Notes: a model not told the origin generated them from the letters alone. A stretch of 64,000 nucleotides of DNA from Caloramator sp. E03 (GCF_006016075.1 NZ_CP040093.1:2335501-2399500), one strand, 5' to 3'; shown: positions 44,890 through 54,209, counted from the first letter of the stretch. Program-made: numbers and translations.

Positions 44890-45972
44890 TTGAGAATTTA
44901 TATCCTTGTTATTAATCCTGGTTCGACCTCAACAAAGGTGGCTATATTTAAAGGTACAAAAAATTTAAAGCAAAAAAATCTTCAGCACTCTTCAAAAGAA
45001 ATTGAAAATTATGAAAAGATATCAGATCAGTATGAATTTAGAAAACAGGCTGTTTTATCATGGCTCAAGGAGGAGGGTATAAGCACTAAAGAGCTTATTG
45101 CAGTTGTTGGCCGTGGAGGTCTTTTAAGGCCGATGCCTGGTGGAACCTATAGAATAACAGAGGCATTAGTTAAAGATGCTGCTGTTGGTGTTCAAGGGGA
45201 ACATGCTTCTAACCTTGGTGCTATTATTGCAAAATCAATAGCTGACGAAGAGGGGATAGATTCCTTTATAGTTGATCCTGTTGCTGTTGATGAATTTGAT
45301 GATTTGGCAAGGATTTCAGGACTTCCAGAGATTCCAAGACGTTCTCTTGTTCATGCACTGAATATTAAGGCAGTAGCAAGAAAAGTTGCAAAAAATATTA
45401 ATAAAGACATAAAAGATTTAAATTTTGTTGTTGCTCATCTTGGTGGAGGAATATCTGTTGCTGCAGTTAAAGGTGGAAGGATAATAGATACTAATAATGC
45501 TAATGAAGGAGGTCCCTTTTCACCTGAAAGAGCTGGTGGACTTCCAGTTGGTGATTTAATAAAGCTTGCCTATTCTGGAAATTATAAATATAAGGAGCTA
45601 AAGAAAAAGATAGTAGGTCAAGGAGGGTTTGTTGGATATCTTGGTACTAATGATGCAAGGGAAGTTGAAAAGATGATTGAAGGGGGAGATGAAAAAGCAA
45701 GGCTTATATTTGATGCTATGGCTTACCAAATAGGAAAAGAAATAGGAAGCTATGCCTCGGTGCTCTTTGGTAAAGTCGATAGGATAATATTGACTGGAGG
45801 GCTTGCCCATTCAAAAAGGCTGTGTGATTTTATAATTTCAATGGTTAATTTTATAGCTCCTGTTGAGATAGTTCCAGGAGAGGATGAAATGCAGTCCCTT
45901 GCAGAAGGTGCCTATAGGGTTATAAGTGGAGAAGAAAAAGCAAAAATATACGAAGAAGAGGTGGATGTATGA
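44890..45972 (+). CDS. buk: Butyrate kinase (branched-chain fatty-acid kinase), copy 1
   Basis: About 360 residues of the acetate/butyrate kinase (ASKHA) family, converting acyl-phosphate and ADP to the acid and ATP. Motifs are [14 protein letters not shown] (phosphate 1), [41 protein letters not shown] and RIILTGGLAHSK. The frame extends to 44797, but AAAGGTGGG fits best with the TTG at 44890 (the ATG at 44884 is too close). It overlaps ptb by four bases. The neighbours (ptb, a second kinase, vor genes) suggest that isobutyrate, isovalerate or 2-methylbutyrate, not only butyrate, is the product. Confidence 0.93.
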   Translation: MRIYILVINPGSTSTKVAIFKGTKNLKQKNLQHSSKEIENYEKISDQYEFRKQAVLSWLKEEGISTKELIAVVGRGGLLRPMPGGTYRITEALVKDAAVGVQGEHASNLGAIIAKSIADEEGIDSFIVDPVAVDEFDDLARISGLPEIPRRSLVHALNIKAVARKVAKNINKDIKDLNFVVAHLGGGISVAAVKGGRIIDTNNANEGGPFSPERAGGLPVGDLIKLAYSGNYKYKELKKKIVGQGGFVGYLGTNDAREVEKMIEGGDEKARLIFDAMAYQIGKEIGSYASVLFGKVDRIILTGGLAHSKRLCDFIISMVNFIAPVEIVPGEDEMQSLAEGAYRVISGEEKAKIYEEEVDV

Positions 45973-46874
45973 TTAAGAGTTTTGATGAGGTACTTGACAG
46001 AGTTAAAAAAAATGAAATTAAAAAGATTGCTGTTGCAGTAGCTCAGGATGAACCAGTTTTAGAGGCAGTTTATGAAGCAAAGAAGCTTGGCATTGCATAT
46101 TCAGTTCTTGTTGGAGATAAGGATAAAATACTTGATTGTGCTAAAACTCTTAACATAGATTTAAGCGATTTTGAAATAATAGATGAACCTAATAATCAGG
46201 CAGCTGCCCTTAAAGCTGTTGAACTTGTATCAGCTGGTAAGGCAGATATGGTAATGAAGGGCCTTATAGATACAGCAACCTTTTTAAGAGCTGTACTTGA
46301 TAAGGAAAGGGGACTTAGGACAGGAAAGATATTATCTCATGTTGCAGTATTTGATGTTCCAGCACTTCAAAGAATAATCCTTGTAACAGATGCAGCAATG
46401 AACATTGCACCTGATCTTATGACTAAAAAGCAGATTTTAGAGAACGCTGTACAGGTTGCAAAATCAATTGGAATTGAAACTCCAAAGGTTGCAGTAGTTG
46501 CAGCTGTTGAAGTTGTAAATCCTGATATGCAGCCAACACTTGATGCGGCAGCACTATCTAAGATGAATGACAGAGGACAGATTAAAGGATGCATAGTTGA
46601 TGGACCATTAGCAATAGATAATGCTTTATCAGAAGAGGCTGCAAAGCATAAAGGCATAGTAAGCCCAGTTGCTGGTAAAGCAGATGTAATACTTGTACCA
46701 AACATTGAAACGGGAAATGCTATGTATAAGACACTAACATATACTTCTAATTCAAAGAACGGTGGAATTTTAGCAGGTGCAGCAGCTCCGGTAATACTAA
46801 CTTCAAGAGCAGACAGCAATGAAAGCAAGCTTTATTCCATAGCCTTAGCTTCACTTGTAGCAGCAAGTAAATAA
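45969..46874 (+). CDS. ptb: Phosphate butyryltransferase
   Basis: A 301-residue enzyme of the Pta/Ptb family that exchanges CoA for phosphate on butyryl-CoA or branched acyl-CoA. Landmarks are KADMVMKGLIDTATFLRAVL, HVAVFDVP, ITDAAMN-like VTDAAMNIAPDL and IVDGPLAIDNALS, with the full bifurcated active-site region present. It sits between two kinase genes with translational coupling on the 5' side (ATGA overlap) and 12 bp on the 3' side, so it feeds both kinases. Confidence 0.95.
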   Translation: MIKSFDEVLDRVKKNEIKKIAVAVAQDEPVLEAVYEAKKLGIAYSVLVGDKDKILDCAKTLNIDLSDFEIIDEPNNQAAALKAVELVSAGKADMVMKGLIDTATFLRAVLDKERGLRTGKILSHVAVFDVPALQRIILVTDAAMNIAPDLMTKKQILENAVQVAKSIGIETPKVAVVAAVEVVNPDMQPTLDAAALSKMNDRGQIKGCIVDGPLAIDNALSEEAAKHKGIVSPVAGKADVILVPNIETGNAMYKTLTYTSNSKNGGILAGAAAPVILTSRADSNESKLYSIALASLVAASK

Positions 46875-46886
46875 AGAGGTGATATT

Positions 46887-47954
46887 ATGTTTAGAATGCT
46901 TATAATAAATCCTGGTTCAACTTCAACAAAGATAGCAGTTTATGATGATTTAAGTCCTGTATTTATTGAAACTTTAAGACATTCAACAGAGGAGCTTTCA
47001 CCTTATAAAACTATATTTGAACAGTACGATTTTAGAAAAAGTGTTATATTAAAAGCCATTGAAGATAAAGGGGTTGATATAAAAACATTAAATGCTGTTG
47101 TAGGCCGTGGAGGACTACTAAAACCAATTGAAGGTGGTACCTATTCAGTTAATGAAGCTATGATTGAAGATCTTAAAGTTGGAGTTCAGGGACAGCACGC
47201 ATCAAACCTTGGTGGAATAATAGCTTTTGAAATTGCAAAATCATTAAATATTCCAGCCTTTATAGTAGATCCTGTTGTAGTTGATGAAATGCAAGATATT
47301 GCAAGGGTTTCTGGTATGCCAGAAATACAAAGAAAGAGCATATTCCATGCATTAAATCAAAAAGCCGTTGCAAAAAGATATGCAAAGGAAATAGGAAAAA
47401 GATATGAAGACTTAAATATTATAGTTGCTCATTTAGGTGGAGGAATTTCAGTTGGTGCACATAAAGGTGGAAAAGTAATTGATGTTAATAATGCTCTTGA
47501 TGGCGAAGGCCCATTCTCACCGGAAAGAACAGGAAGCCTTCCAGTTGGAGAACTTATAAAACTTTGTTTTTCAGGAAAATATACTCTTGATGAAATGAAA
47601 AAGAAGATATGTGGGAAAGGTGGATTTGTAGCATATCTTGGAACAAACGATGGTAGAGAAGTTAAAAAGATGATGGATGAAGGAAATAAAGAAGCAGAGC
47701 TTATATATAAAGCTATGGCATATCAGGTAGCAAAGGAAATAGGAGCATTAGGTGCTGTTCTTTGTGGCAGGGTTGATGCTATAATATTAACAGGGGGACT
47801 CTCATTTGGCAAGGAACTCGTTGAGTGGATTAAGGAGAGAGTAAGTTTTGTTGGACCTGTAGTTGTATATCCTGGAGAAGATGAAATGCTTGCCCTTGCA
47901 GAAGGTGGGTATAGAGTTTTAACTGGTGAGGAAAAAGCAAAAGAATATAAGTAG
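46887..47954 (+). CDS. buk: Butyrate kinase (branched-chain fatty-acid kinase), copy 2
   Basis: A 355-residue paralogue of the kinase at 44890, with [50 protein letters not shown] and [14 protein letters not shown]. All nucleotide- and phosphate-binding motifs are intact in both copies. Two kinases around one ptb suggest different acyl preferences (for example straight and branched chain), or dosage. AAAGAGGTGATATT precedes the ATG. Confidence 0.95.
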   Translation: MFRMLIINPGSTSTKIAVYDDLSPVFIETLRHSTEELSPYKTIFEQYDFRKSVILKAIEDKGVDIKTLNAVVGRGGLLKPIEGGTYSVNEAMIEDLKVGVQGQHASNLGGIIAFEIAKSLNIPAFIVDPVVVDEMQDIARVSGMPEIQRKSIFHALNQKAVAKRYAKEIGKRYEDLNIIVAHLGGGISVGAHKGGKVIDVNNALDGEGPFSPERTGSLPVGELIKLCFSGKYTLDEMKKKICGKGGFVAYLGTNDGREVKKMMDEGNKEAELIYKAMAYQVAKEIGALGAVLCGRVDAIILTGGLSFGKELVEWIKERVSFVGPVVVYPGEDEMLALAEGGYRVLTGEEKAKEYK

Positions 47955-47963
47955 GGTGATTAA

Positions 47964-48641
47964 ATGGATTCAAGAATTAGAGTCTTTACAGGACATTTTG
48001 GAAGTGGTAAAACTGAAATTGCAATAAATTATGCATTAAAACTTTCAAATGAAGGCAATAAAGTTGCAATAGCTGACCTTGATATTGTAAATCCGTACTT
48101 TTGCACAAGAGATGAAACCAAAATGCTTGAAAATAAGGGAATTAGGGTTATAGCAACGCCGAAGGACTTTGCCAATGCAGAACTTGGAATTGTGCCGCCT
48201 GAAACCTTAAGTATATTTAATGATAAATCTTATGAGGTGGTTTTAGATGTTGGCGGAGATGAGCAGGGAGCTGTAGCTTTAGGACAGTATAATAGATACT
48301 TTAGAGAAGAAGATTATGATATGTATTTTGTTATTAATACATTAAGACCTTTTACAAACAGTATAGAGGGAATAATTGAATATATAAAATCAATTGAAGC
48401 GGCATCAAGGCTTAAAGTTAAATATCTTATAAATAATACAAACCTGTCTTATGAAACAGATATAGAACATATATTAAAGGGGCAGGAGATAGTAAAGGAA
48501 GTATCTAATATAACCAATATACCTATAAGATATGTAACAGTAATGGAAGATATTACTAATAAACTTCCAGATTCTTTTGAAGGCGAAATTTTCCCAATTA
48601 AACTTTTTATGCTTCCACCATGGAGGCGATTTGATGTATAA
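47964..48641 (+). CDS. P-loop ATPase of the ParA/MinD-like type in the vor operon
   Basis: A 225-residue SIMIBI-class NTPase. The Walker A is GHFGSGKTEIAINYA, followed by KVAIADLDIVNPYFCTRDE and VVLDVGGDEQGAVAL. Homologues are regularly found beside 2-oxoacid:ferredoxin oxidoreductase genes of clostridia; a role in assembly or cofactor delivery is possible but unproven. It lies nine bases after the second kinase and before the vor ferredoxin subunit, separated from it by a small hairpin. Confidence 0.85.
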   Translation: MDSRIRVFTGHFGSGKTEIAINYALKLSNEGNKVAIADLDIVNPYFCTRDETKMLENKGIRVIATPKDFANAELGIVPPETLSIFNDKSYEVVLDVGGDEQGAVALGQYNRYFREEDYDMYFVINTLRPFTNSIEGIIEYIKSIEAASRLKVKYLINNTNLSYETDIEHILKGQEIVKEVSNITNIPIRYVTVMEDITNKLPDSFEGEIFPIKLFMLPPWRRFDV

Positions 48642-48664
48642 CATCCCGCATTGCGGGTTGTATA
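48637..48664 (+). other. Small intercistronic hairpin before vorD
   Basis: TATAACATCCCGC pairs with GCGGGTTGTATA around ATT. No T-run follows, so it may be a processing or stability element inside the operon. Confidence 0.5.
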
Positions 48665-48689
48665 TAAAATTACTTAAGGAGGGGAGCTT

Positions 48690-48899
48690 ATGGCAAGAGC
48701 TATATTTAGAGCAGACAGATGTAAAGGTTGTGGCCACTGCATCGCAGTTTGCCCTGTTAAAATTATCGAGTTTGATGAAAAGTTAAACTTAAAAGGGTAT
48801 CATCCAGCGATTATAAAAGAAGAAAACATGTCAAAGTGCCTTGGATGTGCCTCATGTGCTAGAATGTGTCCTGATTTAGTTATTACTGTTGAGAAATAA
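48690..48899 (+). CDS. 2-oxoacid:ferredoxin oxidoreductase, ferredoxin (delta) subunit
   Basis: A 69-residue two-[4Fe-4S] ferredoxin-like subunit with CKGCGHCIAVCPV and CLGCASCARMCPD. It passes electrons from the TPP centre to ferredoxin. AAGGAGGGGAGCTT precedes the ATG. It is the first of four vor genes in the order delta-alpha-beta-gamma. Confidence 0.93.
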   Translation: MARAIFRADRCKGCGHCIAVCPVKIIEFDEKLNLKGYHPAIIKEENMSKCLGCASCARMCPDLVITVEK

Positions 48900-48923
48900 A
48901 AGGGTTTAAGGAGGTAAATTTTA

Positions 48924-49997
48924 ATGGCAGATAAAGTTTTAATGAAAGGTAACGAAGCCATTGGTGAGGCTGCGATTCAAGCAGGTTGTCAATGTTTCTT
49001 TGGTTATCCTATAACTCCGCAGACAGAAGTTGCAGCTTATATGTCAAGGAGAATGCCTAAAATTGGAAGAGTATTTTTACAGGCTGAAAGCGAAGTCGCT
49101 GCTATAAATATGGTATATGGTGCAGCTGGATCAGGTGTTAGGGTTATGACTTCATCTTCAAGCCCGGGAGTAAGCTTAAAGCAAGAGGGTATATCCTATA
49201 TAGCAGGAGCTGAGCTTCCTTGTGTTATTATTAACATTGTAAGAGGAGGTCCAGGACTTGGAGGAATTCAGCCAGCCCAATCAGACTACTTCCAGGCAAC
49301 AAAAGGTGGAGGACATGGTGATTATAGGCTTATAGTATATGCTCCAGCTTCTGTTCAGGAAATGGTTGATTTAATTCAGGAAGCTTTTGATGTTGCAGAT
49401 ATATACAGAAATCCTGTTATGGTTATGGGAGATGGTATGCTTGGGCAAATGATGGAGCCTGTTGAATTTAAAGAAAGGACTCCAAGACAGCTACCATCCA
49501 AGGAAGATTGGGCAGCTACTGGCCTTAGAGGCAGAAAACAACATCATGTTATAAATTCACTCTTTTTAAAGCCAGAAGAGCTTGAAATGCATAATGAAAA
49601 GCTTCAAAGAAAATATAAAGAGATTGAAGAAAAAGAAGCAAGATGTGAAATGTATAACTGCGAAGGAGATCTTGATCTTGTTATAGTTTCTTATGGAACA
49701 GTTTCAAGAATATGTAAAAATGTTGTTAAAATGCTAGCTAAAGAAGGTTTAAAGATTGGACTTATAAGACCTATTACCCTTTGGCCATTCCCTAAGAAGG
49801 CTATTGAAGAAGTTGTTGATAGAACAAAATATGGCTTCTTATCAGTTGAATTAAGCTGTGGACAGATGGTAGAAGATGTTGAGCTTGTTGTTAAAGGAAG
49901 AAAAACTGTTAACTTCTTTGGAAGGTCAGGAGGAATGGTTCCATCACCAAAAGAAATTGCAGATAAGGTAAAGGAAATAGTAGGAGGTGTAAGATAA
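48924..49997 (+). CDS. vorB: 2-oxoisovalerate:ferredoxin oxidoreductase alpha subunit (VorB)
   Basis: A 357-residue subunit with the PFOR domain I signature GNEAIGEAAIQAGCQCFFGYPITPQTE and a C-terminal transketolase-like domain (LVIVSYGTVSRICKNV, RPITLWPFPKKA). Together with the other three subunits it oxidises a 2-oxoacid with CoA to acyl-CoA and CO2. The subunit type and position next to ptb-buk point to the branched-chain oxoacids of valine, leucine and isoleucine, although related 2-oxoglutarate enzymes are similar. The stop overlaps the start of the beta subunit by one base. Confidence 0.9.
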   Translation: MADKVLMKGNEAIGEAAIQAGCQCFFGYPITPQTEVAAYMSRRMPKIGRVFLQAESEVAAINMVYGAAGSGVRVMTSSSSPGVSLKQEGISYIAGAELPCVIINIVRGGPGLGGIQPAQSDYFQATKGGGHGDYRLIVYAPASVQEMVDLIQEAFDVADIYRNPVMVMGDGMLGQMMEPVEFKERTPRQLPSKEDWAATGLRGRKQHHVINSLFLKPEELEMHNEKLQRKYKEIEEKEARCEMYNCEGDLDLVIVSYGTVSRICKNVVKMLAKEGLKIGLIRPITLWPFPKKAIEEVVDRTKYGFLSVELSCGQMVEDVELVVKGRKTVNFFGRSGGMVPSPKEIADKVKEIVGGVR

Positions 49998-50749
49998 TGG
50001 CTATAGTTTTTGAACCAACTAAGGGACTTTTAGATGTTCCAACCCACTACTGTCCAGGATGTACCCATGGAATAATACACAGGCTCGTTGCTGAATCTTT
50101 AGAAGAGCTTGGAGTTTTAGATAAAACAGTAGGAGTTGCGCCTGTTGGATGCTCAGTTTTGGCTTATGAATATTTTGCATGTGACATGCAAGAAGCTGCT
50201 CATGGAAGAGCTCCTGCAGTTGCAACAGGAATAAAGCGTTCACTTCCTGATAATGTAGTATTTACCTATCAGGGTGATGGAGATCTTGCTGCAATTGGAA
50301 CTGCTGAGATTGTGCATGCTGCTGCAAGAGGAGAAAGAATAACGACAATATTTGTAAATAACTGTATATATGGAATGACTGGAGGACAGATGGCACCAAC
50401 AACCCTTCCAGGTCAGGTTACAGAAACGTCACCTTATGGAAGAGATGTTAACCTTCAAGGTCATCCAATAAGAGTTTCAGAAATGATATCAACCCTTGAT
50501 GGAGCTGTTTATGTTGAAAGAGTTTCTGTAGATTCAGTTCCAAATGTTTTAAAGGCTAAGAAGGCTATAAAAAGAGCCTTTGAGGTACAGCTTGAAGGAA
50601 AAGGTTTCTCGCTAATTGAGGTTCTTTCAATATGCCCAACTAACTGGGGATTATCTCCAAGGGAAGCTATAAAGTGGCTTCAAGACAATATGATACCTTA
50701 TTATCCACTTGGAGTTAAAAAGGATACAACCCAGCAGGAGGTGAAATAA
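49997..50749 (+). CDS. 2-oxoacid:ferredoxin oxidoreductase beta (TPP-binding) subunit
   Basis: A 250-residue subunit with HYCPGCTHGIIHRLVAES, the TPP/Mg motif TYQGDGDLAAIGTAEIVHAA and NNCIYGMTGGQMAPTT. It holds thiamine diphosphate and is the site of decarboxylation. It overlaps the alpha subunit gene by one base (TAATG) and the gamma gene follows after one base. Confidence 0.93.
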   Translation: MAIVFEPTKGLLDVPTHYCPGCTHGIIHRLVAESLEELGVLDKTVGVAPVGCSVLAYEYFACDMQEAAHGRAPAVATGIKRSLPDNVVFTYQGDGDLAAIGTAEIVHAAARGERITTIFVNNCIYGMTGGQMAPTTLPGQVTETSPYGRDVNLQGHPIRVSEMISTLDGAVYVERVSVDSVPNVLKAKKAIKRAFEVQLEGKGFSLIEVLSICPTNWGLSPREAIKWLQDNMIPYYPLGVKKDTTQQEVK

Positions 50750-50750
50750 C

Positions 50751-51284
50751 ATGGCACATCAGGATATAATTTTTGCAGGTTTTGGAGGACAGGGTATTTT
50801 ATCTATGGGCAAATTCCTTGCTTATGCAGGAATGGAAGAGAACTTAAATGTGTCATGGCTTCCATCTTATGGCCCTGAAATGCGTGGAGGTACAGCAAAC
50901 TGTTCAGTAATAATATCTGACGATAATATTGGTTCACCAATAGTCTACGATGCTACAACTGTAGTTGTTATGAACAGACCTTCTCTTGATAAGTTTGAAA
51001 ATTCAATTGTTAAAGGTGGATTATTAATAATAGATAGTAATCTTGTAAATAGGGAACCTGAAAGAACAGATATTGAAGTTATAAAGATACCTGCTCAAAA
51101 GGTAGCAGAGGAGGTTGGTTCTAAGAAGATAGCAAACATGGTACTTCTCGGGGCTCTTGTTGAAAGAACTAAGATAGTTTCAATGGAATCCCTTTTAAAG
51201 GCTTTAAAGGAACATGGAAAAGAACAGTTTTATGAAATGAATAAAACTGCCCTTGAAAAAGGAGCAGAATATGCAAGAAAGTAA
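50751..51284 (+). CDS. 2-oxoacid:ferredoxin oxidoreductase gamma subunit
   Basis: A 177-residue subunit with GFGGQGILSMGKFLAYAGM, SYGPEMRGGTANCSVIIS and MVLLGALVERTKIV, the typical gamma domain that closes the active site near CoA. It is the last gene of the operon, followed by a strong terminator. Confidence 0.93.
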   Translation: MAHQDIIFAGFGGQGILSMGKFLAYAGMEENLNVSWLPSYGPEMRGGTANCSVIISDDNIGSPIVYDATTVVVMNRPSLDKFENSIVKGGLLIIDSNLVNREPERTDIEVIKIPAQKVAEEVGSKKIANMVLLGALVERTKIVSMESLLKALKEHGKEQFYEMNKTALEKGAEYARK

Positions 51285-51289
51285 TATAG

Positions 51290-51313
51290 GCCCCCGATTT
51301 CGGGGGCTTTTTA
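51290..51313 (+). terminator. Terminator of the buk-ptb-buk-vor operon
   Basis: Stem GCCCCCG / CGGGGGC with loop ATTT and TTTTT. Confidence 0.92.
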
Positions 51314-51365
51314 ATATAATCAGCGACAGAAGTTACCTACTTTGTAAAGTTGGAGGTAGTTCACC

Positions 51366-52175
51366 TTAAAATGCAGGTATTATAGCACCATTGTATTTTT
51401 CATTTATAAATTTTTTAACTTCTTCTGAATTCAAAGCCTTAACAAGCTCTTGAATTTCAGGAGAGTTTTGATTATCAGGCCTTACGGTTAAAACATTTGC
51501 ATAGGGTGAGTCCTTATCTTCAATAAAGAGAGTATCCTTTGGATTGAGCTTTGCTTCAAGGGCATAATTTGTATTTATAACTGCAAAATCTACATCGCTT
51601 AAAACTCTTGGAAGCTGTGCTGCTTCAAGCTCTTTAAAGTTTAAGTTTTTTGGGTTTTCAACAATATCCTTTGGAGTTTGAGTAAGATTTGTTGCATCTT
51701 TAAGTTTAATAAGCCCTTGCTTTTGAAGTAGAAGTAGTGCTCGTCCTTCATTAGTAGCATCATTTGGTATTGCGACTACTGCACCATCTTTAATTTCATC
51801 CTTTGATTTAATTTTAGTTGAATATGCTCCCATAGGTTCAACGTGTACCTTTGCCGCAGCTACTAGCTTAATACCTTTTTTATTTGCAAAATCCTCCATA
51901 TAGGGAACGTGCTGAAAAAAGTTTGCATCAAGCTGTTTATCGTTAAGAGCAGTATTTGGAGTTACATAGTCTGTAAATTCCTTTATTTCAAGTTCAATTC
52001 CCTTTTGAGCTAATATTGGCTTTACAACGTTTAATATCTCTGCATGTGGAACTGGTGTTGCCCCAACTACTAATTTTTTTGTTTGCTTATTTGTAGAACT
52101 TTCTTTAGAAGAACATCCAGTAAAAGAAAGAATTAATACTAAAATGATTGATAATAGAGAAAATATTTTTTTCAT
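51366..52175 (-). CDS. metQ: Methionine ABC transporter substrate-binding lipoprotein
   Basis: A 269-residue NlpA/MetQ lipoprotein with a signal peptide and lipobox LSFTGC (Cys21). Family landmarks are LVVGATPVPHAEIL, the ligand-binding FFQHVPYMEDF, AVVAIPNDATNEGRALLLL and FAVINTNYA. It captures D- or L-methionine outside the membrane. It is the last gene of metN-metI-metQ and is controlled by the SAM-I riboswitch. AGGAGG precedes the ATG. Confidence 0.96.
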   Translation of the reverse strand: MKKIFSLLSIILVLILSFTGCSSKESSTNKQTKKLVVGATPVPHAEILNVVKPILAQKGIELEIKEFTDYVTPNTALNDKQLDANFFQHVPYMEDFANKKGIKLVAAAKVHVEPMGAYSTKIKSKDEIKDGAVVAIPNDATNEGRALLLLQKQGLIKLKDATNLTQTPKDIVENPKNLNFKELEAAQLPRVLSDVDFAVINTNYALEAKLNPKDTLFIEDKDSPYANVLTVRPDNQNSPEIQELVKALNSEEVKKFINEKYNGAIIPAF

Positions 52176-52187
52176 TGAAAAAACCTC

Positions 52188-52865
52188 CTATCGTTTGTCA
52201 AAAATTTTTGATAATAGATTTCCTGTATGCTGTATTATTTCTACAAGAATTATAAGGACTAAAATGGTTGCTATCAGCACATCAGTTTGAAATCTCTGAT
52301 AGCCGTATCTTATAGCTAAATCTCCAAGTCCACCTCCTCCTATAGCTCCTGCCATTGCAGAATATCCAAGAATATTTATTATTGTAAGTGTTATTCCCAA
52401 TATCAAAGAAGGCATAGACTCACGGATTATGACTTTAAAGATTATCTGCATAGTTGTTGCTCCCATTGATAGTGAGGCTTCTATGATACCCCAGTTTACT
52501 TCAAGAAGGCAGCTTTCAACTATTCTTGCTACAAAAGGGCATGCAGCAATGGATAGTGGAACTATTGCAGCTGTTGAGCCTATTGTTGTGCCAACTATTA
52601 TTCTTGATAAGGGAAATATTGCTATTATCAATATGATAAATGGTACAGAACGTGCAATGTTTACAATAGTACTGAGAATGCGGTTTAATTTAACATTTTC
52701 ACATATATGACCCTTTGAAGTTATAACAAGTATTATCCCAAGAGGTAATCCTAAAATAGTAGCAAATAGCGTTGAGAAAAATACCATATATATAGTTTCA
52801 ATAAAAGATGGATATATTGTTTTAAATAAATCTATTAAGTAAGCATATATATTAGAAAGCTCCAC
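52188..52865 (-). CDS. metI: Methionine ABC transporter permease
   Basis: A 225-residue permease with about five membrane helices and the EAA-type coupling loop near SLSMGATTMQIIFKVIIRES. The C-terminal AMAGAIGGGGLGDLAIRYGYQRF is typical of MetI. The GTG start is supported by GAGGTGATATAAA, one base after metN. Confidence 0.95.
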   Translation of the reverse strand: MELSNIYAYLIDLFKTIYPSFIETIYMVFFSTLFATILGLPLGIILVITSKGHICENVKLNRILSTIVNIARSVPFIILIIAIFPLSRIIVGTTIGSTAAIVPLSIAACPFVARIVESCLLEVNWGIIEASLSMGATTMQIIFKVIIRESMPSLILGITLTIINILGYSAMAGAIGGGGLGDLAIRYGYQRFQTDVLIATILVLIILVEIIQHTGNLLSKIFDKR

Positions 52866-52866
52866 T

Positions 52867-53862
52867 TTATATCACCTCAACATTAAGTTTAAATTCTTTA
52901 AGATAATTCAAAGCTTTGTCAATATCTTCATCTTTACCTGTCAGGTTAACAACAAGATTTCCAATTTGAGTGTTTTGAATAATATCAATTTTCCCTGATA
53001 TTATATTTGCATCTACATTGAACTTTTTTACCATATTTGAGATAAGTGGCTTTTGAGCATCATCTCCTATAAATGTTAAATTTAATACTTTGCCTTTACT
53101 ATTAAAGTCTTTAGGGATTTGATTTATAATGTCTTCTTTTAAAAAGTTTTTTGTAGTATAAGATTTTGGATTAGAAAATACATCTATTACACTGCCACAT
53201 TCAGCAATAGTTCCATTTTCAATTACAGCAACGTTTTTACATAAGCTTTTAATTACTGACATTTCATGAGTTACAATTACTATTGTTATTTTATATTTTT
53301 CATTAATGCTTTTTAAAAGGTTTAAAATAGATTGAGTAGTTGAAGGATCGAGGGCAGAAGTTGGTTCATCGCAAAGTATTATATTTGGTTCATTAGCAAG
53401 TGCTCTTGCAATAGCAACCCTTTGTCTTTGACCACCTGATAGCTGTGATGGAAAGGAGTTGCTTTTGTCTTCAAGCTCTACAATTTTTAATAGTGCATTT
53501 ACTTTTTCTTTTATTTCAGAATTACTAACTTTTGATATCCTTAGAGGGAAAGCAACGTTTTCAAAAACATTTAAATTCATAAGTAAGTTGAACTGCTGAA
53601 ATATCATTCCAATTTTTTTTCTATATTCTCTTATCTGTTTTGAATTAAGGGATGTTATATCCTTCCCATCAATTATTATTTGTCCTGATGTTGGTTTTTC
53701 AATGAGATTAATACACCTTAAAAGAGATGATTTCCCAGCTCCACTAAGTCCGATTATCCCAAAAATATCACCATCATTAATTGTAAGATTTATATTTTTT
53801 AAGGCCTCAAACTGCGTATTATCTAGAGTATAGGTTTTATTTAGGTCAACAATATTTATCAA
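52867..53862 (-). CDS. metN: Methionine ABC transporter ATP-binding protein
   Basis: A 331-residue ATPase with Walker A GLSGAGKSSLLRC, signature QLSGGQRQRVAIARALA, Walker B IILCDEPTSALD and the H-loop VTHEMSV. The C-terminal 80 residues form the NIL domain (LTFIGDDAQKPLISNM), which binds methionine and inhibits transport in known MetN proteins. The TTG start has AAAGAGGTGAAATAA upstream. It is the first gene after the SAM-I riboswitch. Confidence 0.96.
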   Translation of the reverse strand: MINIVDLNKTYTLDNTQFEALKNINLTINDGDIFGIIGLSGAGKSSLLRCINLIEKPTSGQIIIDGKDITSLNSKQIREYRKKIGMIFQQFNLLMNLNVFENVAFPLRISKVSNSEIKEKVNALLKIVELEDKSNSFPSQLSGGQRQRVAIARALANEPNIILCDEPTSALDPSTTQSILNLLKSINEKYKITIVIVTHEMSVIKSLCKNVAVIENGTIAECGSVIDVFSNPKSYTTKNFLKEDIINQIPKDFNSKGKVLNLTFIGDDAQKPLISNMVKKFNVDANIISGKIDIIQNTQIGNLVVNLTGKDEDIDKALNYLKEFKLNVEVI

Positions 53863-54012
53863 TTTATTTCACCTCTTTAACATGATAATTACATAAAGTA
53901 CAAAAATAAAAATTTAACAGGCTAAAACTTATAAATTTTAGCAAAATATTATAAAAATAAATTAAAAACATAAATTTGAGAATGAAAAGAGATTTTGAGG
54001 ATATGAAGATAA

Positions 54013-54040
54013 TAAAAAAACCTCTTTTCAATGAAAGAGG
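54013..54040 (-). terminator. SAM-riboswitch-controlled terminator
   Basis: On the minus strand CCTCTTT, loop CATTGA, AAAGAGG and TTTTTTT, placed between the aptamer and metN. Confidence 0.9.
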
Positions 54041-54054
54041 CTTATTACAATCCC

Positions 54055-54153
54055 CTCTCATCTCTCGGTATTTCTACCGCTGGAATTGGCACCATGCATA
54101 ATGCTGGTTGCCGGGCTTCATAGGGCCAGTCCCTCCGCCTCTCTTGATAAGAG
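54055..54153 (-). promoter_or_regulatory. SAM-I riboswitch (S box)
   Basis: On the minus strand the conserved S-box blocks appear in order: CTCTTATCAAGAG, GGCGGAGGGACTGGCCC, TATGAAGCCCGGCAACC, GGTGCCAATTCC and the P1-closing GATGAGAG. With SAM bound, the downstream terminator forms and metNIQ is off. Confidence 0.97.
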
Positions 54154-54180
54154 TACAATTTATATTCAACTTACATGCTA

Positions 54181-54209
54181 ATTATAAAAAGCAATTGCTA
54201 AAATGTCAA
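54181..54209 (-). promoter_or_regulatory. Promoter of the metNIQ operon
   Basis: A consensus sigma-A promoter on the minus strand: TTGACA, 17-bp spacer, TATAAT, just upstream of the S box. Confidence 0.88.

Noticed and set aside
46367..46828. Minus-strand ORF of 153 residues
   Set aside because: Antisense to ptb; composition typical of a shadow frame.
51329..51360. Terminator of metQ
   Set aside because: The repeat ACTACCT/AGGTAACT is imperfect and there is no T-run on the minus strand.
53864..54061. Minus-strand ORF of 65 residues
   Set aside because: It covers the SAM-riboswitch terminator and leader and has no ribosome binding site.
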